A DNA stretch of 64,000 bases. It comes from Peribacillus sp. ACCC06369. Lineage in GTDB: Bacteria; Bacillota; Bacilli; Bacillales; DSM-1321. Every line of letters begins with the position of its first letter. The stretch's first letter is position 1. The notes under the pieces were generated by a model that saw only the letters and a program-made list of their open reading frames with translations, was not told the DNA's origin and made no database searches. This document shows positions 26,095-35,640 of this stretch, one piece after another. The translations under genes and the position numbers were made by a program. The DNA is taken from NCBI RefSeq assembly GCF_030348945.1, contig NZ_JAUCEN010000002.1, positions 1,116,001 through 1,180,000 on the forward strand, written 5' to 3'.

Positions 26095-27477
26095 ATGGAT
26101 TACAGAATCGAACGAGATACGATGGGTGAAGTGAAAGTTCCTGCCGATAAATATTGGGGAGCACAGACCGAGAGAAGCCGTAACAATTTCAAAATTGGTA
26201 ATGAAAAAATGCCGATTGAATTGGTTCGTGCATTTGCATACGTTAAACAAGCTGCGGCAAAGGTGAACTATGATCTCGGTGATCTTTCGGAAGTTAAAAA
26301 GAATGCCATCGTTAAGATTTGCGGCGAAATCCTTGAAGGTACGCTTGATGAACATTTCCCGCTTGTAGTTTGGCAAACGGGAAGCGGGACGCAAAGTAAT
26401 ATGAACGTGAATGAAGTGGTCGCTAACAAAGGGAATGAATGGTTAAAAGAAAATGGTGAATCGGAAACACTTCACCCGAATGATGATGTAAACAAGGCAC
26501 AAAGCTCCAATGATACTTTCCCGACCGCCATGCATATTGCAGCCTTTATGGAGGTCGCTGAAAAGTTGGTTCCTGCCATCAAAGAACTTCGTGATACATT
26601 CGATTCAAAAGAAAAAGAGTTTTGGGATGTCGTGAAGATTGGCCGGACGCATCTTCAAGATGCAACACCACTGACATTAGGACAAGAAATTTCTGGCTGG
26701 AAAGCGATGCTTGATAAAGATTTAGCGATGATTGAGGAAAGCAGCCAAAAATTATTGAACCTGGCTCTAGGCGGAACGGCTGTAGGAACAGGAATCAATA
26801 CAAAAAAAGAATTCCCGGGACTTTCAGCAAAACAAATTGCAGCGGATACAGGACATCCTTTCGTCACATCGGATAATAAGTTCCATGCATTGACAAGCCA
26901 TAACGAAATCGTTTATGCACACGGTGCTTTGAAAGCATTGGCAGCAGATTTAATGAAAATTGCGAACGATGTCAGATGGCTGGCAAGTGGCCCTAGAAGC
27001 GGAATCGGCGAAATAGCCATTCCTGAAAATGAGCCAGGCAGTTCCATCATGCCGGGTAAAGTCAATCCAACACAGAGTGAAGCGCTTACCATGATTGCGA
27101 CACAAATCGTGGGTAACGATGCTACAATTGGATTTGCAGCAAGCCAAGGTAACTTTGAATTGAACGTATTCAAACCAGTCATCATCTATAACTTCCTTCA
27201 AACAGTGAAATTATTGACGGAAGGCATACACTCTTTTAACATTAATTGTGCGGTTGGCATCACTGCAAATGAAGATAAGATCAAAGAAAATGTAGATCGC
27301 TCCCTTATGTTGGTAACAGCATTGAACCCGCATATTGGTTATGAAAAAGCAGCCAAGATCGCCAAAACTGCATTCAAGGACAACTCTACCTTAAAAGAAG
27401 CGGCATTGAAATTGGAGTTCCTCACGGAAGATGAATTCAAAGCATGGGTCGATCCCGCTAACATGGTTAATAAATAA
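26095..27477 (+). CDS. fumC: Fumarate hydratase, class II
   Basis: A 460-aa class II fumarase interconverting fumarate and malate in the TCA cycle. The family signature [15 protein letters not shown] lies near residue 316, with [14 protein letters not shown] near 97 and [16 protein letters not shown] near 185 forming the rest of the active site. The ATG at 26095 is used because AGGAGG is seven bases upstream; an upstream in-frame ATG at 26065 lacks a site. It is monocistronic, with a promoter presumably near TTGTAC at 26003. It is the orthologue of B. subtilis citG. Confidence 0.96.
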   Translation: MDYRIERDTMGEVKVPADKYWGAQTERSRNNFKIGNEKMPIELVRAFAYVKQAAAKVNYDLGDLSEVKKNAIVKICGEILEGTLDEHFPLVVWQTGSGTQSNMNVNEVVANKGNEWLKENGESETLHPNDDVNKAQSSNDTFPTAMHIAAFMEVAEKLVPAIKELRDTFDSKEKEFWDVVKIGRTHLQDATPLTLGQEISGWKAMLDKDLAMIEESSQKLLNLALGGTAVGTGINTKKEFPGLSAKQIAADTGHPFVTSDNKFHALTSHNEIVYAHGALKALAADLMKIANDVRWLASGPRSGIGEIAIPENEPGSSIMPGKVNPTQSEALTMIATQIVGNDATIGFAASQGNFELNVFKPVIIYNFLQTVKLLTEGIHSFNINCAVGITANEDKIKENVDRSLMLVTALNPHIGYEKAAKIAKTAFKDNSTLKEAALKLEFLTEDEFKAWVDPANMVNK

Positions 27478-27490
27478 TTCCATAGGAGTG

Positions 27491-27520
27491 CCCTCCCGCC
27501 GGTATTAGGGAGGGTGTTTC
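27491..27520 (+). terminator. Probable fumarase terminator
   Basis: CCCTCCC (27491-27497) and GGGAGGG (27508-27514) form a GC-rich stem followed by TGTTTC. The T-run is short. Confidence 0.55.
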
Positions 27521-27585
27521 CATGTGTTAAAATAATGAAAGCAACAAATACTAGATCATAAGTATCGGGAACAGGAGGAATAACA

Positions 27586-27828
27586 ATGTCTTTATGCCCG
27601 CTTTGCAACGGTCTAAGAAAAATTCATGTAAATTGCCCGGAATGCAGCAGCAATCTTGAGGATAAAGGGAAATTCATGGATTACGCTGATGATTACAGTG
27701 CTTATATGGATATCGACACACTTAAGCTGAACGACGGATACCCCCAATCCCTTCAAAAAGGCCAGTGCCCGCATCTTATGAAATGCTCTGAATGCGGACA
27801 TGATGAAGTGGTATTGGTCCAGGAATAG
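27586..27828 (+). CDS. Small CxxC (zinc-ribbon-like) protein, 80 aa
   Basis: An 80-aa protein with three CxxC pairs: CPLC at residues 4-7, CPEC at 17-20, and CSEC with a preceding Cys and His (CPHLMKCSEC) near 60-69. The middle is acidic and aromatic (DYADDYSAYMDID). The arrangement suggests one or two zinc-binding knuckles. AGGAGG precedes the ATG and a terminator follows, so it is a monocistronic real gene. I do not recognise a named family. Confidence 0.7.
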   Translation: MSLCPLCNGLRKIHVNCPECSSNLEDKGKFMDYADDYSAYMDIDTLKLNDGYPQSLQKGQCPHLMKCSECGHDEVVLVQE

Positions 27829-27858
27829 ATTTGACCCTTATTTAATATTTGAATAAAT

Positions 27859-27892
27859 GAAAAAAAGACCCATTCATGAACGGGTCTTTTTA
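27859..27892. terminator. Bidirectional terminator
   Basis: AAAAGACCC and GGGTCTTTT pair across a 10-base loop with A- and T-runs outside. It serves the small CxxC gene and the convergent msmX gene. Confidence 0.85.
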
Positions 27893-27895
27893 CGT

Positions 27896-29041
27896 TTAAT
27901 TGGCAGATAACTTCATGCTTTCCTGCATTTGTTCGTCCTCTTCAACTAAAATGCGATGTTCGGTCCCTTTATCAAAAAAGTGTGCTTTATTCATGTCAAG
28001 GGCTAGTTTGATGTTCTCGCCTGCCTGGATAATATTCTTGGCATCTACCCGTGCGACGAAGTCCTGCCCCTCTAATGTGGAGTAAAGCATGATCTCCGCG
28101 CCCATGAGTTCGGCTACATCAATTTGGGTTGTGAATATACTGTTGGGGGACTCCGTGAAGCAATCTCCTTCGTTATGGAAATCCTCCGGACGGATGCCAA
28201 AGATCATTTCTTTTCCGACATATCCTTGATCACGCAGCATTCTCATCTTCAATTCTGGTATTTCAAAGGTTTGTTCACCAATTTTAAACATGCCTTCTTT
28301 TAATGTTCCGGTAAAGAAGTTCATGGCAGGCGATCCGATGAAGCCGCCGACGAAAACGTTTATGGGTTTCTCGTAAACGTCTTTTGGGGCACCGACCTGT
28401 TGGATGATACCATCTTTCATTACGACAAGACGTGTCGCCATGGTCATTGCCTCTGTTTGGTCATGTGTGACATATATCGTTGTGGTGTCCAGACGTTTAT
28501 GTAGCTTTGCGATTTCAGCACGCATTTGAACCCGCAGCTTTGCGTCGAGATTGGATAATGGCTCATCCATCAAAAATACTTTTGCGTCCCTTACAATTGC
28601 ACGGCCTAGTGCCACACGCTGGCGCTGACCACCTGAAAGGGCTTTCGGTTTTCTATTTAGCAGCTCTTCAAGTCCGAGGATCCTTGCAGCTTCATTGACC
28701 CTTTGCTTGATCTCCGCTTTTGGCGTTTTCCGGAGCTTTAATCCAAATGCCATATTGTCATAGACGGACATATGTGGATATAAGGCATAGTTCTGGAAAA
28801 CCATCGCAATATCACGATCTTTAGGGGGGACATCATTGACTCGTTTGCCGTCTATAAATAAATCCCCTTGGGAAATGTCTTCCAGTCCGGCAATCATCCG
28901 TAAAGTCGTCGATTTGCCGCAGCCTGAAGGTCCCACAAAAACTATGAATTCCTTATCGGCAACACGAAGGTTGAAGTCTTTAACAGCTGTCACCTTTTTA
29001 TCATAAATCTTGAATATATGATCCAATACTAACTCTGCCAT
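27896..29041 (-). CDS. msmX: Multi-sugar ABC transporter ATPase (MsmX/UgpC type)
   Basis: A 381-aa ABC ATPase of the MalK/MsmX group. Walker A is GPSGCGKST (near residue 37), the signature LSGGQRQRVALGRA, and Walker B VFLMDEPLSNLDAK, followed by the H-loop THDQTEA. A C-terminal TOBE/regulatory domain of about 140 residues follows. MsmX energises several different sugar importers whose operons lack their own ATPase; no permease genes are adjacent here, which fits that role. The upstream neighbour is a PucR-type regulator, an arrangement also seen as yxkF-msmX in B. subtilis. Confidence 0.9.
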   Translation of the reverse strand: MAELVLDHIFKIYDKKVTAVKDFNLRVADKEFIVFVGPSGCGKSTTLRMIAGLEDISQGDLFIDGKRVNDVPPKDRDIAMVFQNYALYPHMSVYDNMAFGLKLRKTPKAEIKQRVNEAARILGLEELLNRKPKALSGGQRQRVALGRAIVRDAKVFLMDEPLSNLDAKLRVQMRAEIAKLHKRLDTTTIYVTHDQTEAMTMATRLVVMKDGIIQQVGAPKDVYEKPINVFVGGFIGSPAMNFFTGTLKEGMFKIGEQTFEIPELKMRMLRDQGYVGKEMIFGIRPEDFHNEGDCFTESPNSIFTTQIDVAELMGAEIMLYSTLEGQDFVARVDAKNIIQAGENIKLALDMNKAHFFDKGTEHRILVEEDEQMQESMKLSAN

Positions 29042-29165
29042 GAAAAATCCCCCTTTTAAACTATTGATTACTTGTACTAATTAAATATAGTCTAAGCTAT
29101 CAGTTTAGAAAAAAGTATGGGCACATTGCACAAAAAAGGATGAAAACCCCTGTTTGTAATGAAAA

Positions 29166-30050
29166 TTAATCATTCAGTAAAAGAATCAAGTACGCAGTCA
29201 AGGCGTGACGAAAGTTCCTAATATCGAGACCAGTTCTTTCAGAGAATCTATCTATCCGGTATTGTAAGCTGTTCCGATGTATATAAAGCTGTTTGGCGGC
29301 ATAGGTGGCATTGGAATTACATTCGATATACGTTTTGATCGTTTTGATAAGTTCAGTATCCTGCTTGGTCTTGCCGAGAATCTCATTGATATACCACTTT
29401 GCATTCGTAACGGAAAGGTCATTTATTAATGAGTGGGGGATGATGTCTGCTAAATCAGCCACCTTTAGATCCGGCAGATGCACTTGTGCCAAATAAAAAC
29501 ATTTTTTCTCCTGGTTCCTGTGATGATGAAGGTCTTGATTTACAGGGTGAAAGCGCCCGGTGAACATACGTGTCTTTACATAAAAGTCACTTTCAAGCGT
29601 GGAAGAAATGGCGATTAGTTCTTTATTTGATAAAGGTCCATCCTTGTCCGTTTCAATCAAGATTCCTGACGTTTCATTTTCCCAGACCAATGCTGCATCA
29701 GATGGAACGAAAGCGAGGAAGGCGTCTTCAAAATCGGAGTTGGAAAAATCTGCATGAGTCAGCTTGAAATGAATGAATCGAACATTCTCCCAGCTTGTTA
29801 AGGGCAATGGTGCATTCGGTTCGGATAAAAAAGTTTTCCATGATACGTCTTGATACGTATTTGGGTTATTTGGGTTTATGCAAGGAGCAAATAGCAGTTC
29901 CAATAAACTGATTTCTTCTGCGGTGATTTCTGAACGGGGAATCCCAAGTATACTTCTAGAGTCTTCGAACCAAACATATTCAGAAATTTCATCAGTATCC
30001 ATTTTATTGGTAATAGCATTCGGGAATTTTTGTTTAAGATTTTCAAGCAT
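29166..30050 (-). CDS. PucR/CdaR-type C-terminal HTH regulator (YxkF-like)
   Basis: A 294-aa protein whose last 60 residues form the PucR-type helix-turn-helix: NATYAAKQLYIHRNSLQYRI, then FSERTGLDIRNF. The N-terminal 230 residues show no GAF or PAS signature I can name. The start is the ATG at 30050, five bases after AAGGTGG; a GTG at 30059 overlaps that site. It precedes msmX by 124 bp on the same strand, matching the B. subtilis yxkF-msmX pair, so control of sugar uptake is plausible but inferred. Confidence 0.78.
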   Translation of the reverse strand: MLENLKQKFPNAITNKMDTDEISEYVWFEDSRSILGIPRSEITAEEISLLELLFAPCINPNNPNTYQDVSWKTFLSEPNAPLPLTSWENVRFIHFKLTHADFSNSDFEDAFLAFVPSDAALVWENETSGILIETDKDGPLSNKELIAISSTLESDFYVKTRMFTGRFHPVNQDLHHHRNQEKKCFYLAQVHLPDLKVADLADIIPHSLINDLSVTNAKWYINEILGKTKQDTELIKTIKTYIECNSNATYAAKQLYIHRNSLQYRIDRFSERTGLDIRNFRHALTAYLILLLND

Positions 30051-30282
30051 CGTCTCCACCTTCTTTCTTCATATCCATATCATTATAGCGAAAAAGAATA
30101 AAGTGCAAAAGATTAAGAATATTACTAGTTTTTAAGAAAAACGACATGACAAGGTCAAATCATTCCGGTAAACGGAAATTCATGGTTAAAAGCGAGTTGG
30201 AATAAAAGTTGGAATTATTGTTAATTTTAGGAAAGGGTTTTGCGTATGCTTTATGGAATATCGTTTAAGAGGAGGCGATTGT

Positions 30283-31317
30283 ATGAACATTTTAATATTG
30301 GGTGGTACACGGTTTATAGGCCGGTATTTAGTTAAAGCTGCGATTGAGAAAGGGCATGATGTCACACTTTTTAATCGTGGAAGCAACCCTGATGTTTTTG
30401 GCGAAATCGAACAATTAAGAGGGGACCGCGACGGGGATCTGGAAATGTTGAAGGAAAGACATTGGGATGCAGTCATTGACACATCGGGTTTTATCCCTCG
30501 AACTGTAGAGAAATCTTGCAGATTACTGAATCAGGTTAAACATTATACATATATTTCAAGCTGCTCAGTTTATAAGGATCCTAGCAAACCAGGCATTGAT
30601 GAAAATGGAGCGGTTCATATACTAAATGATGCAAAAGTAGAAGAAATCACCCGTGGAACGGCTGGACCGATATACGGGGAATATTATGGTCCGCTAAAAT
30701 CATTGAGCGAAAAAGCAGCTGAAAAAGAACTGCCGGGGAAAGTCTTGTCAATTCGTGCTGGCCAAATAGTAGGTCCTTATGATTACACTGACCGTTTGCC
30801 ATACTGGCTTAAGAGAATAGCGGAAGGGGGAGAAGTTTTATCCCCGGGACGCCCTGGCCGTCCAATCCAATTTATCGATGCAAGGGACTTAGCTCAATGG
30901 ATCATACAAATGATAGAAAAAGGTATGACAGGTGCATATAACGCCGTGGGACCGGATTACACTCTAACTATGGGTCGTTTACTTGAAGACTGTAAAAAGG
31001 TGACAAGAAGCAATGCTGCCTTTACATGGGTATCTGAAAAGTTCTTGATGGACAATAAAGTCGAGCCGTGGGGAGAGATGCCTTTATGGATACCGGAAGA
31101 GTTCCCTTTTCCAGGAGCCAAGGAACCTTTGAATGGATTTTTGGCTTTTGATAACAATAAAGCCATCAATAATGGACTAACATTCCGTCCGCTTTCTGAA
31201 ACACTCGAAGATATTTGGGATTGGGAAAAGAATCGACCAGAGTCAGCTGATAGAAAAGCTGGTATCCACAGACAACATGAAAGTGATCTCCTTCGATTAT
31301 GGAAACAGACAGTCTGA
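30283..31317 (+). CDS. NAD-dependent epimerase/dehydratase-family protein
   Basis: A 344-aa extended SDR-type protein with the Rossmann motif GGTRFIGRYLV near residue 7. YISSCSVYKD stands at the usual Ser/Thr site and EYYGPLKSLSEK at the YxxxK-like site (the Tyr is followed by GPLK). The fold is that of UDP-sugar epimerases and CSP41-like proteins; the substrate is unknown. GAGGAGG lies seven bases before the ATG at 30283, which I prefer over the in-frame ATG at 30253. It is isolated, with a shared terminator downstream. Confidence 0.82.
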   Translation: MNILILGGTRFIGRYLVKAAIEKGHDVTLFNRGSNPDVFGEIEQLRGDRDGDLEMLKERHWDAVIDTSGFIPRTVEKSCRLLNQVKHYTYISSCSVYKDPSKPGIDENGAVHILNDAKVEEITRGTAGPIYGEYYGPLKSLSEKAAEKELPGKVLSIRAGQIVGPYDYTDRLPYWLKRIAEGGEVLSPGRPGRPIQFIDARDLAQWIIQMIEKGMTGAYNAVGPDYTLTMGRLLEDCKKVTRSNAAFTWVSEKFLMDNKVEPWGEMPLWIPEEFPFPGAKEPLNGFLAFDNNKAINNGLTFRPLSETLEDIWDWEKNRPESADRKAGIHRQHESDLLRLWKQTV

Positions 31318-31433
31318 TGAAAACTTCTTTTATTAGACTGAAGGATTGGCACCACATTTTGTTTAATAATAGGTACATAGAGAAAAGGGTGATTTGAAAC
31401 AAGCAATGTTATGATTTGATTCCTTAATGTATT

Positions 31434-31466
31434 AAAAAACGATGGGGAAAAACCCCATCGTTTTTT
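31434..31466. terminator. Bidirectional terminator
   Basis: A perfect 14-bp inverted repeat (AAAAAACGATGGGG and complement) with an AAAAA loop separates the epimerase gene from the convergent dehydrogenase gene; its last base is the end of the latter's stop codon. Confidence 0.92.
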
Positions 31467-32572
31467 CAGTCCATGGATGTGCTTGCGTGGGTTGTGAGGA
31501 CTTCAAGGTTTTCCATGGCTGCTGTCACTTTTTCCCGGTTAATATCAGGGAAAAGAAGATGGATGCCTTCCTCTTCTTTGACAGAGTGGGCTGCAATCTC
31601 TTGAAGTTCCGCCCTATGTTCAACCGTCAGACCAATATCAAACAATGTCATAGGCAGTTTAAGCACCTGGTAGAATGGAATTAATTGTTTGATTTCTGAG
31701 AATTTCCCTTCCAACATAAGCTGGACTAAAATGCCATATGCCACTTTTTCCCCGTGAAGTAAATGATGCGTTTGCGTGATGGAAGTCATGCCATTATGAA
31801 TGGAGTGGGCACCGGCAATGCGCAGGTACTGGTCACCAAAGCCGCCAACTAGACCACTGGTGATGATGTTCGTTTCAATTACACGCTTTAGTGAGTCTGT
31901 CCATTTGCCCTTTTCCAAATCCGCTAGGGCTTCCTCGCCATATGTCAATAAAACTTCCTGACATTGCCTTGCGGCCATATGTGCCAATTCAATACAAACG
32001 GACTTTGTGGCAAGTTTTTCGACCAATGCATTGCCCTCATACCATTTCGCCAATGTATCGCCGATTCCTGCCCGTAAAAAGCCAATAGGCGAATCCAATA
32101 GAATTCCCGGTTCGATAAATAACATCCAAGCGCTTTTTTCATGAATATCATAGCGGACATAGGAACCATTATCATCATAAATGACACTTAACGGTGTCCA
32201 GGCAGCGCAGGTGGAAGCCAGGGTTGGTATGAGGATGATTTCCTTTTGAAGCGAGTTTCCGGCCGATTTGGCGAGGTCGAGCAGCTTACCGCCTCCAATG
32301 CCGATTAATGCATCCACACCTTGTTCAAGAGCTGACTTCTTGACGCGTTCAATTTCCGGGTCACTGCATTCCCCGTCGTATGTGAAAAAGATCGTCTCAA
32401 TATTTTCGAAAGAAGGAAAAAATGGTTCTGCAACTTTCCATGATTTTCTTCCATGAATAACGAGCACTTTACGAATGTTCGCTTTACTCAGTTTTGCTTC
32501 CAGTGTTTCAAGGACATTAGCTTTACAGGCATAATAGGCTGGGCCGCTGCGGACTTCCAGTAGGGTATTCAT
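31466..32572 (-). CDS. Iron-containing alcohol dehydrogenase/glycerol dehydrogenase-family oxidoreductase
   Basis: A 368-aa protein of the group III (Fe-ADH/GldA/dehydroquinate synthase-like) family. GIGGGKLLDLAKSAG near residue 92 binds NAD. Candidate metal ligands are Asp in GIGDTLAKWYEG, His in AGAHSIHNGMT and His in HHLLHGEKVAYG. Length is standard. The substrate is uncertain: glycerol-like polyols or sugar phosphates are possible. A hairpin (32593-32624) separates it from metQ upstream, so it may be read partly from the met operon by read-through or from its own promoter. Confidence 0.8.
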   Translation of the reverse strand: MNTLLEVRSGPAYYACKANVLETLEAKLSKANIRKVLVIHGRKSWKVAEPFFPSFENIETIFFTYDGECSDPEIERVKKSALEQGVDALIGIGGGKLLDLAKSAGNSLQKEIILIPTLASTCAAWTPLSVIYDDNGSYVRYDIHEKSAWMLFIEPGILLDSPIGFLRAGIGDTLAKWYEGNALVEKLATKSVCIELAHMAARQCQEVLLTYGEEALADLEKGKWTDSLKRVIETNIITSGLVGGFGDQYLRIAGAHSIHNGMTSITQTHHLLHGEKVAYGILVQLMLEGKFSEIKQLIPFYQVLKLPMTLFDIGLTVEHRAELQEIAAHSVKEEEGIHLLFPDINREKVTAAMENLEVLTTHASTSMD

Positions 32573-32592
32573 ATTCGTTCTCCTTAATGTAA

Positions 32593-32624
32593 AGGCCTGT
32601 TTCCCTGAAAAGGGAAAGCAGGCC
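32593..32624 (-). terminator. Terminator at the end of metNPQ
   Basis: AGGCCTG-TTTCCCT pairs with AGGGAAAG-CAGGCCT (one bulge) around a short loop, just beyond the metQ stop codon on the minus strand. The T-run is short (TTTA). Confidence 0.65.
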
Positions 32625-32636
32625 TCGATTATTTGA

Positions 32637-33458
32637 TCATTTCATCCAATCTGGTTTTCCGAATCCGGCAAAATTGCTATCGATCACTTTTTCAAACTGG
32701 GCGGATTCCACTACTGATTTAATATCTTTGGCAAATTGAGCGTCTACATCTTTTGTATTCACTGCAACAACGTTTCGATACATATCTGGCATCTTTTCTA
32801 AAACAAGGGCATCCTGGAGGTCCATTTTCGCTGCGAGAGCGAAATTACCAGGGACAGCTGATAGGTCAACACTGTCTGTTGCGCGGGGCAATTGAGCGGA
32901 TTCCAATGGCTTGAATTGGATGTTTTTTGGATTTTCCGTTACATCCTTTTCAGATATTTTTAAAGGGTCGACATCTGGGTCAACCTCAATCAATTTTTCA
33001 TCCACCAGCACTTTAAGTGCACGTGCAAGGTTAACCGGATCATTTGGCAATGCAAGGGATGTACCGTCTTTAATTTCTTTCAACGATTTATATTTGTTCG
33101 AGTATATGCCCATTGGTGCTGTTGGAACTATGATAAGGTCGGAAAGCGTTAGATCATTTTCTTTAGCGAAGTTATCCATGTACACTTTATGCTGGAATAG
33201 GTTGGCGTCGATCGAGTTGTTGCCAAGCGACTTATTCGGCTGGATATAGTCGGTGAACTCTACGATCTCTATTTTGTAACCGAGATCTTCCAGACCTGGC
33301 TGGATTGCTTCTTTAACCATATCGGCGTATGGCCCGGTAGTCGCCCCGATCTTCAATTCTTTTTTGTCTTCAGTTTTTGGGGATGCATCATCGCTTCCGC
33401 AAGCTGCCAAGCCAAGGGCAAGTGCACAGACTGATAATAACGAAGCTATCTTCTTCAT
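32637..33458 (-). CDS. metQ: Methionine ABC transporter substrate-binding lipoprotein
   Basis: A 273-aa NlpA-family lipoprotein. The signal peptide ends in the lipobox LAAC with lipidated Cys20, which anchors it to the outer face of the membrane. The mature protein opens with KELKIGATTGPYADM and contains the NLP-family stretches NSIDANLFQHKVYM and LALPNDPVNLARAL that line the ligand pocket. It delivers methionine to MetNP. It is the last gene of metN-metP-metQ, controlled by an S-box riboswitch upstream of metN. Confidence 0.95.
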   Translation of the reverse strand: MKKIASLLSVCALALGLAACGSDDASPKTEDKKELKIGATTGPYADMVKEAIQPGLEDLGYKIEIVEFTDYIQPNKSLGNNSIDANLFQHKVYMDNFAKENDLTLSDLIIVPTAPMGIYSNKYKSLKEIKDGTSLALPNDPVNLARALKVLVDEKLIEVDPDVDPLKISEKDVTENPKNIQFKPLESAQLPRATDSVDLSAVPGNFALAAKMDLQDALVLEKMPDMYRNVVAVNTKDVDAQFAKDIKSVVESAQFEKVIDSNFAGFGKPDWMK

Positions 33459-33510
33459 TTGAAATTCCTCCTGAAATATATGTATTGAATCATTGGAAAA
33501 ATGACTGATT

Positions 33511-34179
33511 CTATCGTTTGTTAACTAAGTATGAGGCTTTGTCACCAACCATTTGAATGATTTGTACAAGGCAGATCAACACGACGATCGTCGTGATCAT
33601 GACCGTGTTGTCATAACGGTAATAACCGTACCTGATGGCCAGGTCACCAATTCCCCCTCCGCCGATTGTCCCTGCCATTGCTGAGTAACCGATCAGTGAA
33701 ATGGTCGTTAATGTCAGCCCCTGAATGATTCCCGGTTTTGCCTCCGGAAGAAGTACATCCTTGATGATCATCCATGGAGTGGCCCCCACGGCAATTGCAG
33801 CTTCAATCACTCCTTTGTCTATTTCACGTAATGCCGATTCCACGATCCTTGCAAAAAAAGGTATCGCGGATACGGACAGGGAAACAGAAGCCGCTCTTGG
33901 CCCTATCGTCGATCCAGTAAGCAGTTCCGTTAAAGGAAGGAGGGCGACCAAGAGAATGATGAACGGGATTGAACGGACAATATTGACTGCGAAACCGAGT
34001 GATCGATTCACGACGCTATTTTCAAAGAATAAATTCCTGGTTGTCGTAAACAGCAATACTCCAAGTGGTAAACCTATCAGAAGGGCTACCGCAAGGGAAA
34101 CGCCGACCATATAAATTGTTTCAAGAAAGGCTTTATTAAGATCAGGTAAAATATTGACGATGGAATCAAGAAATGACAT
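33511..34179 (-). CDS. metP: Methionine ABC transporter permease
   Basis: A 222-aa BPD-type permease (MetI/MetP family) with five to six membrane helices. The EAA loop is EAAIAVGATPWMIIKDVLLPEA (given here only as a landmark near residues 130-152), which contacts the ATPase MetN. Its start lies 14 bases inside the end of metN, so translation is coupled. It precedes metQ by 52 bp. It works as a homodimer with MetN for methionine uptake. Confidence 0.94.
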   Translation of the reverse strand: MSFLDSIVNILPDLNKAFLETIYMVGVSLAVALLIGLPLGVLLFTTTRNLFFENSVVNRSLGFAVNIVRSIPFIILLVALLPLTELLTGSTIGPRAASVSLSVSAIPFFARIVESALREIDKGVIEAAIAVGATPWMIIKDVLLPEAKPGIIQGLTLTTISLIGYSAMAGTIGGGGIGDLAIRYGYYRYDNTVMITTIVVLICLVQIIQMVGDKASYLVNKR

Positions 34180-35182
34180 GTTTTAACACCTCCACAGAAT
34201 TGGAACGATTTTTTATATATTCCAATGCCGAATGAATTTCAGCGGCCTCACCGATTAACTCAATGATCAAGATGCCTAAAGGGACATCCTGAATATACTC
34301 AATTTTACCGTGCAGGATATTCCCCTTTACTGAATGGGATTGGAGAGCGTCGGAGAGAATCGATTCACCGGCGGTTTGCCCTTCGAATTGAATTTTAATA
34401 ATCGTTCCTTTACTTTCTTCAATCAAATGTGAGGGAAGTTCGAAATCCAATACACTGCTGATGAATTGCTTCGTTAATTCCTGCTTTGGCTGTGAAAATA
34501 TTTCATAAACGGAACCTTCTTCAATTACCCGCCCATCCTGCATGACGGCGACTCGGTGGCATAGTTCTTTGACCACTTCCATTTCATGTGTAATCAACAC
34601 GATGGTGATCCCGAGCTCCCTGCTTATCTTTTTTAATAACTGTAAAATCGCTTTTGTTGTTGTTGGATCAAGGGCTGAAGTCGCTTCATCACATAACAGT
34701 ACGGTGGGGTCATTTGCTAAGGCCCGGGCTATGCCGACCCGTTGCTTCTGTCCACCGCTAAGCTGTGCCGGATAGACATCTTTTTTATCACTGAGACCTA
34801 CGATTTCCAGCAATTCCAATACACGTAACCTGATGGCGTCCTTCGATTGATGCGCGGCCTTTAAGGCGAAAGCGACATTTTCATAAACGGTTTTTGAACT
34901 GACCAAGGAAAAGTGTTGAAATATCATTCCGATTTTTTGACGTTGTTTACGAAGCTCTTTACTTGATAAAGAGGTTAAATCAATGCCGTCAATGATGATA
35001 TTTCCAGCTGTCGGACGTTCAAGCAAATTCAAGCAGCGGAGTAATGAGCTTTTTCCAGCTCCGCTGTAGCCGACAATTCCATACACTTCGCCTTTTTGAA
35101 TGGTTAAAGATACGTTATCCACTCCGATAACTCGGTTTTTCTTCGTGATGTATTCCTTTCGGACTGAACGGATTTCAATCAT
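34166..35182 (-). CDS. metN: Methionine ABC transporter ATPase
   Basis: A 338-aa ATPase that powers methionine import. Walker A is GYSGAGKSS (near residue 38), the signature LSGGQKQRVGIARA, Walker B VLLCDEATSALDP, and the H-loop ITHEMEVVK. The C-terminal 80 residues form the NIL/ACT-like regulatory domain that senses cytoplasmic methionine in MetN proteins. It is the first gene of the operon and lies just after a SAM-I riboswitch terminator. Confidence 0.95.
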   Translation of the reverse strand: MIEIRSVRKEYITKKNRVIGVDNVSLTIQKGEVYGIVGYSGAGKSSLLRCLNLLERPTAGNIIIDGIDLTSLSSKELRKQRQKIGMIFQHFSLVSSKTVYENVAFALKAAHQSKDAIRLRVLELLEIVGLSDKKDVYPAQLSGGQKQRVGIARALANDPTVLLCDEATSALDPTTTKAILQLLKKISRELGITIVLITHEMEVVKELCHRVAVMQDGRVIEEGSVYEIFSQPKQELTKQFISSVLDFELPSHLIEESKGTIIKIQFEGQTAGESILSDALQSHSVKGNILHGKIEYIQDVPLGILIIELIGEAAEIHSALEYIKNRSNSVEVLKHVIS

Positions 35183-35203
35183 GATCCTTCCCCCTTAAAC
35201 ATG

Positions 35204-35352
35204 AAAAACTGCCTCTATCATTCAGAAAGAGGCAGCGAAATTATATCTCGTCTTATCTTTCAGAATGCAAACATTCTGCAGGAAGTGGCACCGTTCCCGA
35301 AGGGCGGTTGCCGGACATCACAGGGCCTGATCCCTCCGTCACTCTTGATAAG
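35204..35352 (-). promoter_or_regulatory. SAM-I (S-box) riboswitch controlling metNPQ
   Basis: On the minus strand the leader opens CTTATCAAGAGTGACGGAGG and continues with GGCCCTGTGATG, CCGGCAACC and GGTGCCACTTCC, the conserved S-box blocks. A terminator hairpin (CTGCCTCT/AGAGGCAG plus TTTTT) at 35204-35235 follows, 22 bases before metN. SAM should promote termination. Confidence 0.95.
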
Positions 35353-35374
35353 TAAATTATTATTTTAGAATATT

Positions 35375-35542
35375 TCAAGTTTTATAATATAATCTATAAT
35401 ATTTGTAAAATTCCACAATGTCAATCGTTTCTGTGATTTGGTGATAGTTTTTTTTCGATAATGTTCCGTGCGGTTCATTAAAACCATTCCTGTCAAAAGG
35501 GCTCTTAGTCAATAATCCGTCTTTTACATCCAGATATTCCAT
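35375..35542 (-). CDS. Possible small protein (55 aa)
   Basis: An ORF on the minus strand encodes MEYLDVKDGLLTKSPF, then FNEPHGTLSKKNYHQ and a Tyr-rich end. An AAGGA lies four to five bases before the ATG at 35542; the longer frame to 35623 has no ribosome-binding site. The 3' part overlaps the metNPQ promoter, which lowers confidence. Not recognised. Confidence 0.3.
   Translation of the reverse strand: MEYLDVKDGLLTKSPFDRNGFNEPHGTLSKKNYHQITETIDIVEFYKYYRLYYKT
35381..35409 (-). promoter_or_regulatory. Promoter of the metNPQ S-box transcript
   Basis: TTTACA (35404-35409) and TATAAA (35381-35386) on the minus strand are 17 bases apart, each matching five of six consensus positions. Transcription would start about 25 bases before the riboswitch aptamer. 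Confidence 0.65.
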
Positions 35543-35640
35543 TATTTCCTTGTCAAAAGGGTAAAGAGGTAATACATTTATTATAATAAAGTGAAAAAGG
35601 GAGAAAAAACTATTTTTGTACAATGATGGGGTGAAAATGG

